Counted from the first letter of the stretch, positions 15,331-22,709 are shown. The stretch is DNA of 37,873 bases from Gemmatimonadaceae bacterium (GCA_025450035.1 JANWIF010000123.1:1-37873), one strand, 5' to 3'. Translations and numbers: made by a program. Notes: a model not told the origin generated them from the letters alone.

Positions 15331-16041
15331 TCACAAATGGCGGTCCCGGGGGTCGACGACTTCGCGCTGGTAGAGTCCGCGCACCAGGCAGATGTAGACG
15401 CCGAGGGGAGGCAGCCCGGCGTCCGCGCGACGCGCATCGACGTTCGCGAAGTCGGCAATCGGATTGAACATCATGGCGGTGTGTTCACTCGACCATTGGA
15501 GCTGCGTCCCATAGCGCTGTGGTTTGCCTTCGCTCACCAGCACACGATCCTCGAGGAGCGCGAGATCGCTGCGTTTTACCTCGGCCCTCGGCAACGCACC
15601 CATGCGACGGAGCGCTTCGTGTTGAATGCTCGCGTTGTGTTGGGCGATGAGGAACGCCGCGTGCGCGCCGTTCGCTCCCACCATGGTGCGGGTGGGCCAG
15701 CCAACGCGCGCTACGATCTTCATGAGTGCTGCCGCATTCGCGGAGTCGCGGGCATTCATGCGTCGAACGAACAGCGAGTCGCGTACCGAGTCGGCGAGGT
15801 CGGGGACGAGTCGCATCGCCTGGTCTGAATCCTGGAGCGCAAGGAGTTGGCGGCGAAGGGAGTTGTTCGTCCAGTGGTGCTCGCCGTTCGCGGTCCAGAT
15901 CGAATCGGCGGTTTGCCAGCCGGTTGCGGTATCCGACGCGGCGCAACTGGCGGCGACGGAATCGACGCGGGATTGTTGCGCCGCAGCGGCGGAAGTGGTT
16001 ACGCACAGCATCATCGTCACGGCGACTGCGCGATGCCGCAT
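15331..16041 (-). CDS. DUF6624-domain exported protein
   Basis: A 236-aa protein. A signal peptide (VAVTMMLCVTTSAAAA) precedes a DUF6624-like domain. Its hallmarks are VARVGWPTRTMVGANGAHAAFLIAQH, LALLEDRVLVSEGKPQRYGTQ (conserved DRV and QRYGTQ), and IADFANVDARRADAGLPPL at the end. The function of DUF6624 is unknown. ATG 16041 has GGAG 7 nt upstream. The upstream region is abnormal: the 42-bp partial tRNA-Lys copy begins only 20 bp before the start codon, so the original promoter or tRNA read-through has been displaced by the 1.8-kb element. Confidence 0.8.
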   Translation of the reverse strand: MRHRAVAVTMMLCVTTSAAAAQQSRVDSVAASCAASDTATGWQTADSIWTANGEHHWTNNSLRRQLLALQDSDQAMRLVPDLADSVRDSLFVRRMNARDSANAAALMKIVARVGWPTRTMVGANGAHAAFLIAQHNASIQHEALRRMGALPRAEVKRSDLALLEDRVLVSEGKPQRYGTQLQWSSEHTAMMFNPIADFANVDARRADAGLPPLGVYICLVRGLYQREVVDPRDRHL

Positions 16042-16060
16042 GCGTGGCTCCGGTGGGGAA

Positions 16061-16102
16061 TGACCCGGGCGGGTCTCGAACCCGCGACCTACGGATTAAA
16101 AG
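16061..16102 (-). repeat. Attachment-site copy: 3' part of tRNA-Lys
   Basis: These 42 bp are identical to 17836-17877, which is the tRNA-Lys gene from its last base (A73) back through the T-arm, variable region and 3' side of the anticodon loop. Identity stops inside the anticodon loop on one side and at the tRNA end on the other. This is the classic footprint of site-specific integration into a tRNA. It marks the distal end of the element. Confidence 0.9.
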
Positions 16103-16204
16103 AGGAAACGAGGGTGCCTGTGGATGCTCATGGGCGCCCTTCTTTCACTCTAGGGATGCCCAACGGGGCTCACTGGTGCTCATCCGTGCTTGGTACCTCG
16201 GCTT

Positions 16205-16239
16205 GGCAGTAACGCCTTTGGCAGTAACGGTGGCAGTAA
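16205..16239 (+). repeat. Left-end GGCAGTAA repeats (3 copies)
   Basis: Copies of GGCAGTAA start at 16205, 16220 and 16232. The last two form part of a 22-bp stretch (16218-16239) repeated exactly at 17767-17788 by the other end of the element. The spacing and location resemble integrase arm-type or excisionase sites. No protein gene is seen between 16103 and 16292. Confidence 0.65.
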
Positions 16240-16292
16240 AAACGCAGGTGCTCTCGTATCCGCACCACGGCTCACGCACCAGGGGCCAGGAG

Positions 16293-17162
16293 TCACGCAC
16301 GGGGCTTATCGGGAGTTGGGCTTCCCCTAGCTCCTCCACGCTCGGTGAGGACTTCGGGAAAAGGCCACTTGCCACGACGCGCTTGCCGTGCTGAAAAAAG
16401 CCATCCGAGGATACCACCGCACGCAACTACCAATATTGCCCCTGCTTGTTCCAAGAGCAGCGACTTTCGGAGAGTTGCGTCATGAACTCCGATGGCGGCG
16501 ATGAAGCCGGGCACGAGTCCGCAAGCGAAGATGAATGCGAGCAGGTGAGGAAGATGCGTCTCAGCAGATAACCACTCCGGCCCGTTTTCGCGTTTCTCGA
16601 TCTCACGTATCCCGACGATGCGCGCCGCGACAGCCACCTCGTCTTTAACGCCTTCGGCCAGGATGCTAAGCCTGATCCGATCCCCCTTGTTGAGCAGCAG
16701 TGGTTCGAGCTCGATGAAATTCACCGCCGACACCTTGATCACCGGCCGCACGTCAGCGGCATATTCCTCGACGGGGTCAGCGGTAAGCACTCGCGCCGAA
16801 TCGCCGAAGGAGATGCGTAGCAGTGACTCGAAGTCCGCGCTGCGGATTGTTTCACTACCGGTGTTCTCGATCCACACACCGATCAAGGTGGCGTCAACCT
16901 TCTCGCCTTTGTACCGAACCTCGACTTGGTCAGCGTGGCGCGCGTTGACTCGGGCCAGTGGGCTTTTCGTCGTCGAGTAGACGAGGCGCCGACGTGGACG
17001 AGTATTCTTGTACTGGAGCCACGCGACTACGAGCGCTGCTGAACCGATGAACAGCGTACCGAGTGCGATGGCAAGTGCCAAGTGATGCCAGTGGACGACC
17101 CGGAAGAACGTCGTGGTCGTATCAGCATCACGTGAAACCCCCTGGAGGATAGCGGGGATCAC
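16293..17162 (-). CDS. Membrane protein of the mini-element, function unknown
   Basis: A 289-aa protein. One N-terminal membrane segment (LALAIALGTLFIGSAALVVAWL, residues ~28-50) is followed by a ~130-residue soluble domain of beta character (ATLIGVWIENTGSETIRSADF, LEPLLLNKGDRIRLSILAEG), then two C-terminal membrane helices (HLLAFIFACGLVPGFIAAIG, AGAILVVACGGILGWLF) and a basic tail. The GTG start at 17162 overlaps the RHH gene stop (GTGA), with AAGGAAG upstream. I do not recognise the family. With the RHH protein it forms the only convincing operon inside the element. Confidence 0.7.
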   Translation of the reverse strand: MIPAILQGVSRDADTTTTFFRVVHWHHLALAIALGTLFIGSAALVVAWLQYKNTRPRRRLVYSTTKSPLARVNARHADQVEVRYKGEKVDATLIGVWIENTGSETIRSADFESLLRISFGDSARVLTADPVEEYAADVRPVIKVSAVNFIELEPLLLNKGDRIRLSILAEGVKDEVAVAARIVGIREIEKRENGPEWLSAETHLPHLLAFIFACGLVPGFIAAIGVHDATLRKSLLLEQAGAILVVACGGILGWLFSARQARRGKWPFPEVLTERGGARGSPTPDKPRA

Positions 17163-17314
17163 CGCTTCGCTTCCTTCTTGTCGACCGCAGCTCGCACGAG
17201 CTGGCGCACGAAGGCCGACACCGTGAGTCCATCTTGCGAAGCAACTGCTTCGAGGCGTGCCTTCTCCTTCGCAGACAGACGCATCTGCACGAATGCAACT
17301 TTCCGTTGGGCCAT
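17159..17314 (-). CDS. Ribbon-helix-helix (CopG/MobC-like) small protein
   Basis: A 51-aa protein, too short for many gene callers. An N-terminal strand (VAFVQMRLSAKEKARLEAVA) and helix-turn-helix (DGLTVSAFVRQLVRAAV) give the pattern of CopG/Arc-type or MobC-like DNA-binding proteins, which act as antitoxins, plasmid repressors or relaxosome accessories. It precedes and overlaps the membrane-protein gene by 4 bp (GTGA), so it probably autoregulates that pair. A TAGCAT hexamer 6 nt before the ATG could be a leaderless -10. A toxin partner is not evident, because the downstream protein is far larger than a typical toxin. Confidence 0.75.
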   Translation of the reverse strand: MAQRKVAFVQMRLSAKEKARLEAVASQDGLTVSAFVRQLVRAAVDKKEAKR

Positions 17315-17428
17315 GATAAGATGCTACCACACCGACGCACGGGCTGCTAGGATACGAGACGTGTCATTGGCCTAACCCCTGCCGTTCTGTGCCCAATCCA
17401 CCCCTGGAAACGCCAAGCCCTCACATAC

Positions 17429-17755
17429 ATGACCGACGGATCGCCCGACGACGTTAACGTGAGCGCCGTCGCTCGGGAATTTGCACACGCGCTCAGCGAA
17501 CATGGACACGGGTTTCACTACGCAGTCCTTGATCGCGCCCGACAGCTTCGAAATGAGGGACGCTCACAGTGGTCGTTCGAGGTCTCCGAGTTCCCTGTTG
17601 CCACCGCGACCCACACGACGAGAATCGACTTCATCCTGCGGCACCTGCATTACAGTCTTGCCATGGTGGCCGAGTGTCCGGCTCGCGCACTACCGCGACG
17701 ATCCCACGGTGGCGGCGCGCTACGCCGCGCTTCGCCGTTCGCTCGGCCTCCCTGA
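17429..17755 (+). CDS. Uncharacterised ORF, probably a 3'-disrupted gene
   Basis: A 108-aa frame whose first ~85 residues look protein-like (DDVNVSAVAREFAHALSEHG, FHYAVLDRARQL, TRIDFILRHLHYSLAMVAEC). After VAEC it turns into Arg/Pro-rich low-complexity sequence, while a better-looking frame continues in a different phase to 17819. This suggests fusion of two gene fragments. The ATG at 17429 has no obvious ribosome site. I do not recognise the family. Confidence 0.35.
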   Translation: MTDGSPDDVNVSAVAREFAHALSEHGHGFHYAVLDRARQLRNEGRSQWSFEVSEFPVATATHTTRIDFILRHLHYSLAMVAECPARALPRRSHGGGALRRASPFARPP

Positions 17756-17819
17756 ACTCGGCGCGGTTGGCAGTAACGGTGGCAGTAAGCCGCTCACGCT
17801 CGTCCAAGCCGTCGCCTAA
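17682..17819 (+). pseudogene. C-terminal gene fragment next to the att site
   Basis: The frame reading LAHYRDDPTVAARYAAL and RRSLGLPELGAVGSNGG looks like a real C terminus. It ends at a TAA 16 bp before the tRNA 3' end and contains the right-end GGCAGTAA repeats. Position and direction would suit the tail of a lost integrase, since such genes often end beside the att site, but this is inference. Confidence 0.3.
17767..17788 (+). repeat. Right-end GGCAGTAA repeats (2 copies)
   Basis: This is an exact 22-bp match to 16218-16239, with GGCAGTAA starting at 17769 and 17781. It lies 48 bp inside the att copy at 17836. Together with the left copies it gives direct repeats at both ends of the element. 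Confidence 0.7.
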
Positions 17820-17835
17820 CTCGTTGTGGGATAAG

Positions 17836-17908
<73 letters not shown>

Positions 17909-17941
17909 GTGCAACAGCTAACATCATACAGCCCAACACTT

Positions 17942-18088
17942 TCACCTCTCGCCGTCGCCGGTTTCGTCTAGCCCTTGCGACCGGGTGACGCGGAATGTGA
18001 CGCGTGCACGTTCGCCGACCCCAAGGCGCGCGTACACGACACCGAGCAGCGTCGTAACCGCCTCATATTTGTCGGCCACGTCCGTCAT
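17942..18088 (-). CDS. Small ORF coupled to the integrase gene
   Basis: A 48-aa protein starting in the integrase stop codon (ATGA overlap at 18085-18088). It contains a helical part (DKYEAVTTLLGVVYARLG) and a basic strand-like part (ERARVTFRVTRSQG). It ends 34 bp before the tRNA-Lys 5' end. The tight overlap argues that it is translated with the integrase. I do not recognise it; a recombination directionality or accessory role is only a guess. Confidence 0.5.
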   Translation of the reverse strand: MTDVADKYEAVTTLLGVVYARLGVGERARVTFRVTRSQGLDETGDGER

Positions 18089-19209
18089 TTCACCCTCCGC
18101 AGTTTCGGTCGTGGCTTCGGCGCTTCGCTCGCGGCGATCAGTGCTTCTCCCGTCAACATGCCCACCGTGCCCTTCTCGACCTGCTGAATATAGCGCATCG
18201 TCATCTTCGGGTCCGCATGCCGCATCGCGCTCTGGAGCGCCGGCAGTGCCGCCCCACCGTTCGCCGCCCACTGGCCGTAGCAGTGCCGGAGATCGTGCAG
18301 CCGGAGTCCTGGCTGTCCCAGCGCTCGCACCGCCCGCTTGAAGTACTCGCGGAGCCATTTGTACGCAACTGGCGACGGGATGCCTGACTCCACCCACTGC
18401 CACAGTTCCGGATGCACGTAGACCACATCCGCCGAGCCGTCCGTCTTGGTGCCCGGCACGCGCACGCCTTTCGTTTCAGGCAGCAGGTTCGCCGTCGTGC
18501 ATGCGAGGTATTCGGTGATGCACCGCATCCCGATCAGCACCAGCGTCCAATAGCACACATGCACGTGCTCCGGCGTCCGCGCCACGATCTCGAGGAAGAA
18601 CTCCGGCGAAATGTCCGGCACCCGCCCTTTCCCCTCGCCCTGCGTTGGGCAGAGCGTGCGAAACTGCCGCGCGAACGCGCCGTACTTGTCGGCGAGCAGC
18701 GTCGAGAGGAACGCCGAGAGCATGCGCCGCACATGGTTCCAATCCGCCGCGCTCGCCCCCCACTCTGCCGCCAGTTCTCCCCACGGGACTTGGGCGAGAT
18801 CTCGCACACGCGCGCCCGGCGGCAGCACCACGACCGCCTTCCGTTCGAGCGAGAGTCGCGAGACCCAGTAGCGACCCTGCGGCGCCGCGCCAGCCCGCCC
18901 CATTGTCGGTAGCGTCCGGTCGAGCGCCGCCCACAGATCCTCCTCGAGCGCGGCGTCCGTCAACAGACCGCCCGAGAGGAGCGTGCCCTTGCGTTGGGCA
19001 TCGAGCAGATACGCCATCGGGATCCGCCCGGCCTTGAACGCTTTGAGCACATCCACCTGGCCGCCCTCGGCGAGCTGAGTCAGGATCGCATTGCGCCGAT
19101 CGAACTCCAGCTTGGTGTGCACGCCGCTCCGATTCAAGATGCGACCCACGCCGATCCGGGTGAAGTCGCGATCGAACTGCAGCGACCCGCGCTCGTCGCG
19201 CGCGCTCAT
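18085..19209 (-). CDS. Tyrosine recombinase (phage-type integrase)
   Basis: A 374-aa protein with all catalytic residues of the family: Arg229 in IGMRCITEY, beta-hairpin Lys255 in GTKTDGSADVVYV, HxxR in LHDLRHCYG (His305, Arg308), His331 in MRHADPKMTMRY, and nucleophile Tyr340. The N-terminal ~200 residues would hold arm- and core-binding domains. It starts within the stop of the excisionase-like gene (ATGA overlap) and ends in the same arrangement with the 48-aa ORF. It lies on the 5' side of tRNA-Lys, outside the pair of 42-bp att repeats, which is not the usual position for the integrase of that insertion. It is otherwise complete. Confidence 0.88.
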   Translation of the reverse strand: MSARDERGSLQFDRDFTRIGVGRILNRSGVHTKLEFDRRNAILTQLAEGGQVDVLKAFKAGRIPMAYLLDAQRKGTLLSGGLLTDAALEEDLWAALDRTLPTMGRAGAAPQGRYWVSRLSLERKAVVVLPPGARVRDLAQVPWGELAAEWGASAADWNHVRRMLSAFLSTLLADKYGAFARQFRTLCPTQGEGKGRVPDISPEFFLEIVARTPEHVHVCYWTLVLIGMRCITEYLACTTANLLPETKGVRVPGTKTDGSADVVYVHPELWQWVESGIPSPVAYKWLREYFKRAVRALGQPGLRLHDLRHCYGQWAANGGAALPALQSAMRHADPKMTMRYIQQVEKGTVGMLTGEALIAASEAPKPRPKLRRVK

Positions 19210-19385
19210 CGGTTGAATCCCTGCCGGTCGATCCAGCGCTGCGCCTCGCCCTCATACCACACGCACTGACCGCCGATCTTGCGTTTCGCGTCCGGCGCAA
19301 ACCTGTGCCGCACCCACCACGCCGAGAACCGGAACTGGCCGGCGCGCTGATGTCCCTCGGGATACCGGTCCAGCAGCTCCTGCAC
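19206..19385 (-). CDS. Excisionase-like winged-helix protein, N terminus doubtful
   Basis: A 59-aa frame whose second half (SAWWVRHRFAPDAKRKIGG, VWYEGEAQRWIDRQ) resembles small MerR/AlpA-type excisionases, which bend att DNA and set the direction of integrase action. Its TGA overlaps the integrase ATG. The first available start is GTG 19385, and an in-frame TAG lies two codons upstream (19389-19391). The protein begins at the recognition part with little leader and has only a weak ribosome site. The gene may be 5'-truncated at a junction around 19386. Confidence 0.6.
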   Translation of the reverse strand: MQELLDRYPEGHQRAGQFRFSAWWVRHRFAPDAKRKIGGQCVWYEGEAQRWIDRQGFNR

Positions 19386-19674
19386 GACCTACGCCGGCCG
19401 GGTCACGATCAATTACGTGAATCGCGAGCCGGGTGAGATCATCATCGATTTCGCAGTGACCGATGGGTCGCAGCAGCCAGAGGGTGCACCATCGCACAAG
19501 CGCGTAGTTGCGTCTGCGGTTCCGCGCCGGGGCCTGACGGTGCTCGATCTTGCCCGCACCTTCGCTCCTGCGCATGTTGTCTGCTTCGTCCCGGCGCGAA
19601 GGAGCCTCGGCATTATTCGCTTCGCCGTGGCGATTTGTCTCGCGTTTGCCCTCGCTCTTCGCAGCGCCAAATGA
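19386..19674 (+). pseudogene. Remnant open frame in an accessory junction
   Basis: In the stretch 19386-19759, with no convincing gene, the plus strand reads YAGRVTINYVN, then EIIIDFAVTDGSQQPEG, which looks like genuine protein. It then decays into low-quality sequence rich in Ala/Arg/Leu. An in-frame GTG is at 19417 but has no good ribosome site. I take it as a gene fragment left at a recombination boundary beside the truncated excisionase-like gene. I cannot name the family. Confidence 0.3.
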
Positions 19675-19759
19675 AGCGACTCGCCGCTGCATAAGCTGCG
19701 CTCCCCGCGCAGCGTACCAAGCACTGTTTTTTCAGAGCTTTCCTGGAGGTGCGGCAGAC

Positions 19760-20002
19760 ATGTCCCAGCGGACAATTGACCTCTGGCTGGCTGTAATCGC
19801 CAGTGTCCTGAGCGTTCTCCTCTCGTGGCCGTTCTGGCGTGCCTATGAGTATTGGCCGGAATCGAGGCCCGCCTGGTGGCTGTATTTCGCCATTGGCTTT
19901 GTCCTGGCGATCTACGTCTTCTACGTGTTTATCCGCGGCCTGCGCACGCTGTCCATACACGAAGGGCCGGGGCATGATGACGACGGGGAGGCAGAGTTAT
20001 GA
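19760..20002 (+). CDS. Small two-helix membrane protein of the NOR operon
   Basis: An 80-aa protein with two hydrophobic helices (LWLAVIASVLSVLLSWPFW and WWLYFAIGFVLAIYVFYVFI) joined by a short loop, and an acidic tail. The start ATG has GGAGGT 9 nt upstream. Its stop overlaps the norC start by 4 bp (ATGA), so it is the first, translationally coupled gene of the nitric oxide reductase operon. A small-subunit or assembly role, comparable to NorF or CcoQ, is possible from context. I see no sequence motif that decides it. Confidence 0.75.
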   Translation: MSQRTIDLWLAVIASVLSVLLSWPFWRAYEYWPESRPAWWLYFAIGFVLAIYVFYVFIRGLRTLSIHEGPGHDDDGEAEL

Positions 20003-20955
20003 GTGACAGCGAGTCGCGTCGGCGCAGCACCGCTCTCGCCATTCTCGGCCTCATGATGATCATCTTCATCGTGCTGTCGGCATTCTCCTTTCTTGGCTCG
20101 CGCGGGCAGGTGGTGCCGTATCAGGTGTCTTTCGAGGGACACGGAGCGGTGGATGGGAAACGAGTCTTCCAGGCGTACAATTGCATGGGATGCCATACGA
20201 TGGTCGGCAACGGCGCCTATTTCGCTCCCGATCTCACCGGCATCTATCGACGCGCGGGACCGGCGTGGCTCTCGGCGTTCCTGCCGTCTCCGGGCTCCTG
20301 GCCGACGGCGGTCGCGGTGAGCGCACAACTGCAGGACAGCGCGATTGCCGCCGTGGCGAAAGTCACAACGCTTGACGCGTACTATCAGAAGTATCCCGGC
20401 GCCCGGGACCGTGTGGAGCGGCGTGGGGGGGAGCGCAGCGACATGCCGAATCTGACGTTCACCAAGGATCAGGTGGACGCGCTCATCGCCTATCTGAAGT
20501 ACACGTCGGAGATGAACACCGAAGGCTGGCCGCCGAAGCCTCTGGTGAATGGCCTTACCAACTCGCGTGCGACGCCTGGACCTGCAGCGGCCGCCTCCGC
20601 GGCGGTCGGTGCCGCCGGCGCGCCATCGAGCGCGGCCGCGGCCGCTGCCTCGGCCGATCCGGCAGCGCAAGGCGAGCAGTTGGCGACGAGCTTCGGCTGC
20701 GTGGCGTGCCACTCCCCCACTAGCCAGCGCATTGTCGGTCCTGGATGGGGAGGATTGTACGACTCGAAGGTGAAGCTCAGCGACGGCTCCACGGTCGAGG
20801 CGAACGATGCATACCTCGACGAGTCGATCCGCGATCCCAACGCCAAGATCGTGGCCGGATTCCCGGCGAACGTCATGCCTAACTACGGCAAGCTGCTGAC
20901 GGAGGCCCAGCGGACCACGATCATTGCGTACATCCGAAGCCTGGGAGCCAAGTGA
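19999..20955 (+). CDS. norC: Nitric oxide reductase cytochrome c subunit with extra c domain
   Basis: A 318-aa membrane-anchored c-type cytochrome. One N-terminal helix (residues ~11-33) is followed by a NorC domain with heme motif CMGCH (62-66) in the NorC-typical context YNCMGCHTMVGNGAYFAPDL and candidate Met ligand 149 (SDMPNL). An Ala/Pro-rich linker (~190-222) leads to a second c domain with CVACH (234-238) and Met293 (NVMPNYG). Ordinary NorC has about 150 residues and one heme, so this is a fusion with a second electron-entry domain. Its stop overlaps the norB start (TGATG). Confidence 0.9.
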   Translation: MSDSESRRRSTALAILGLMMIIFIVLSAFSFLGSRGQVVPYQVSFEGHGAVDGKRVFQAYNCMGCHTMVGNGAYFAPDLTGIYRRAGPAWLSAFLPSPGSWPTAVAVSAQLQDSAIAAVAKVTTLDAYYQKYPGARDRVERRGGERSDMPNLTFTKDQVDALIAYLKYTSEMNTEGWPPKPLVNGLTNSRATPGPAAAASAAVGAAGAPSSAAAAAASADPAAQGEQLATSFGCVACHSPTSQRIVGPGWGGLYDSKVKLSDGSTVEANDAYLDESIRDPNAKIVAGFPANVMPNYGKLLTEAQRTTIIAYIRSLGAK

Positions 20956-22709
20956 TGCGCATCGAATACGAAACCCAGCGGCTCAGCAAGCGCTTCTTCA
21001 TGCTCATGCTGGTGCTGTTCCTGGTGCAGGTGATCTTCGGCCTCATCCTCGCGCTGCAGCGCGTGGACCCGCGACTGCTGCAAGGCGTGGAAAACTTCAA
21101 TGTCGCTCGCGCCGAACACCTGAACCTGGGCATTCTGTGGATCGTGTCGGGCTTCATTGGCGCCATCCTGTTCATCGCCCCGCTCCTCTCGAAGCGGGAT
21201 GTCGTCTCACCATGGCTCGCCAAGCTGCTCTTCTACGCGCTGATCGTCATCGCCATCTGGAATTTCTTCACCCTCCGCCTGGCGCAGATCGGCATGGCCG
21301 GTTGGTGGGAGGGACAGCCGTGGTTGCAGCAGGGGCTCGAGTATCTCGAACCCGGACGAGCGGCGGGCATTCTCACGCTCATCGGCTTCGCCATCTTCGC
21401 GTATCTCGTACTGCGCACCTTCCCGCCCATGCGGGAGTGGAACGAAATCCACTGGGGGCTGGGCATCGGCGTCACCGCACTGGCAGTGATGTGGATTTTT
21501 GGTCTGTTCTTCGTGGCGCGACTGGATCTGCAGGAATACTTTCGCTGGTTCGTCGTCCACTACTGGGTCGAGGGCGTGTGGGAAGTGATCCACATCAGCA
21601 TCGTCGGCTTTCTGCTCGTGCTCCTGTTCAATGCGAACGTCCGCATGGTGGGCTATGCGGTGTTCTGGGGCGTAACGCTGGTGTGGCTCTCGGGATTGAT
21701 CGGCAATGCACACCACTATTTCTGGATCGGGACTCCGGCGTTCTGGCAGTTCTGGGGATCGCTCTTCAGCGCGCTCGAGCCGCTACCTCTGGTGTTCTGC
21801 TTCTGGCACATCTATCTCGACGCGCATCACGACCGCCGGCCGCTCGCCAACGCACCGGCATTCTATTTCATCCTCGGCTCCGTAGTGCTCGAACAGGTGG
21901 GTGCGGGCATTCTCGGTTTCAGCATGACCTTCGCGCTCACCAACGTCTGGTCGCACGGCACGTTGATCACGCCAAGCCACGCACACCTGGCGCTGTTCGG
22001 CACCTTTGGCATGCTGGGACTCGGCGCGGCCTATTTCGCCGTAGCTTCCATGCGCGACATTCCGAACTTCGATCAGCGACTCGGAAAGGTCGCGTTCTGG
22101 TTGGTGTTCATCGGCATGCTGGGGATGACGTTCTCCTTCGCCCTGGGTGGCACCGTCCAGATCTTCGACTACCGCATCCTGGGACTCGACTGGTTCGGTG
22201 GCGATATTCTCCGCGCCGTAACGCCGTTTGGGGTTCTCTTGTTGTTGTTCGCCTTCGTTTTCACCATCGGTGCCGCAATCGTGGCTTTCGATCTGTTCAC
22301 GCTTGGCGCGCGTGTTCGCTCGCCCGCCGGGGACGCGCATCATCAGCACGTGACAGCGAAAAGCGGCGAACCTGCGCTGGGTGCGGTGCCGGCCCGGGTC
22401 CCCACGGGGTGGGCGAGGCCTCTCACTGGGTACGAAGCCGCGGTCTGGCTGCTCGGCATGTGGATTTTCGGCGGCATCATCACACTCGGCCTGCTGAGCT
22501 TCAACCTGGAGAGCGTGCGGTTGGGCGATCCGCACATCCCATACATCATGGCCGGGACTGGCTATCCGGGGCTGCTTCTGGTCACGCTGCTATTCGTATG
22601 GCGCTTCCTCGCCTCGCTCGAAGCGCGCGTGCGGTATCCGGACAACGCGGTCGGCGCCCACGCACATCATTCAGATGTAGGGTTGGCTGCCGGCGCGGTC
22701 GGTACGTAG
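20955..22709 (+). CDS. norB: Nitric oxide reductase catalytic subunit, extended
   Basis: A 584-aa heme-copper-superfamily membrane protein that reduces 2 NO to N2O. Heme and Fe-B ligand motifs are visible: AEHLNLG (heme b), HYWVEGVWEVIH (Fe-B His plus the NOR-specific Glu residues), GNAHHYFW (two Fe-B His) and SHAHLALFG (heme ligands). The Glu-rich HYWVEGVWE is the cNOR signature rather than that of an oxidase. About 12 helices make the usual ~450-aa core. A further ~100 residues add a His-containing loop and two helices (AAVWLLGMWIFGGIITLGLL, PGLLLVTLLFVWRFLA). No quinol-oxidising N-terminal extension is present, so electrons come through NorC. Confidence 0.9.
   Translation: MRIEYETQRLSKRFFMLMLVLFLVQVIFGLILALQRVDPRLLQGVENFNVARAEHLNLGILWIVSGFIGAILFIAPLLSKRDVVSPWLAKLLFYALIVIAIWNFFTLRLAQIGMAGWWEGQPWLQQGLEYLEPGRAAGILTLIGFAIFAYLVLRTFPPMREWNEIHWGLGIGVTALAVMWIFGLFFVARLDLQEYFRWFVVHYWVEGVWEVIHISIVGFLLVLLFNANVRMVGYAVFWGVTLVWLSGLIGNAHHYFWIGTPAFWQFWGSLFSALEPLPLVFCFWHIYLDAHHDRRPLANAPAFYFILGSVVLEQVGAGILGFSMTFALTNVWSHGTLITPSHAHLALFGTFGMLGLGAAYFAVASMRDIPNFDQRLGKVAFWLVFIGMLGMTFSFALGGTVQIFDYRILGLDWFGGDILRAVTPFGVLLLLFAFVFTIGAAIVAFDLFTLGARVRSPAGDAHHQHVTAKSGEPALGAVPARVPTGWARPLTGYEAAVWLLGMWIFGGIITLGLLSFNLESVRLGDPHIPYIMAGTGYPGLLLVTLLFVWRFLASLEARVRYPDNAVGAHAHHSDVGLAAGAVGT

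Noticed and set aside
16205-16239. CRISPR-like short repeats (GGCAGTAA)
   Set aside because: The repeats are 8 bp with 4-7 bp gaps and few copies; there are no spacers of CRISPR size and no cas genes.
17159-17314. Classical toxin-antitoxin pair
   Set aside because: The RHH protein could be an antitoxin, but the coupled partner is a 289-aa membrane protein without a known toxin fold, so I did not call it a TA system.
17128-17340. 70-codon minus-strand Cys/Arg-rich frame
   Set aside because: It overlaps the RHH gene in another phase. The RHH frame has a recognisable fold and the GTGA coupling.
19391-19408. Possible further tRNA-Lys end (GCCGGGTCAC) upstream of the integrase
   Set aside because: Only about eight bases match the tRNA acceptor end and they lie in the opposite orientation, so chance is sufficient.
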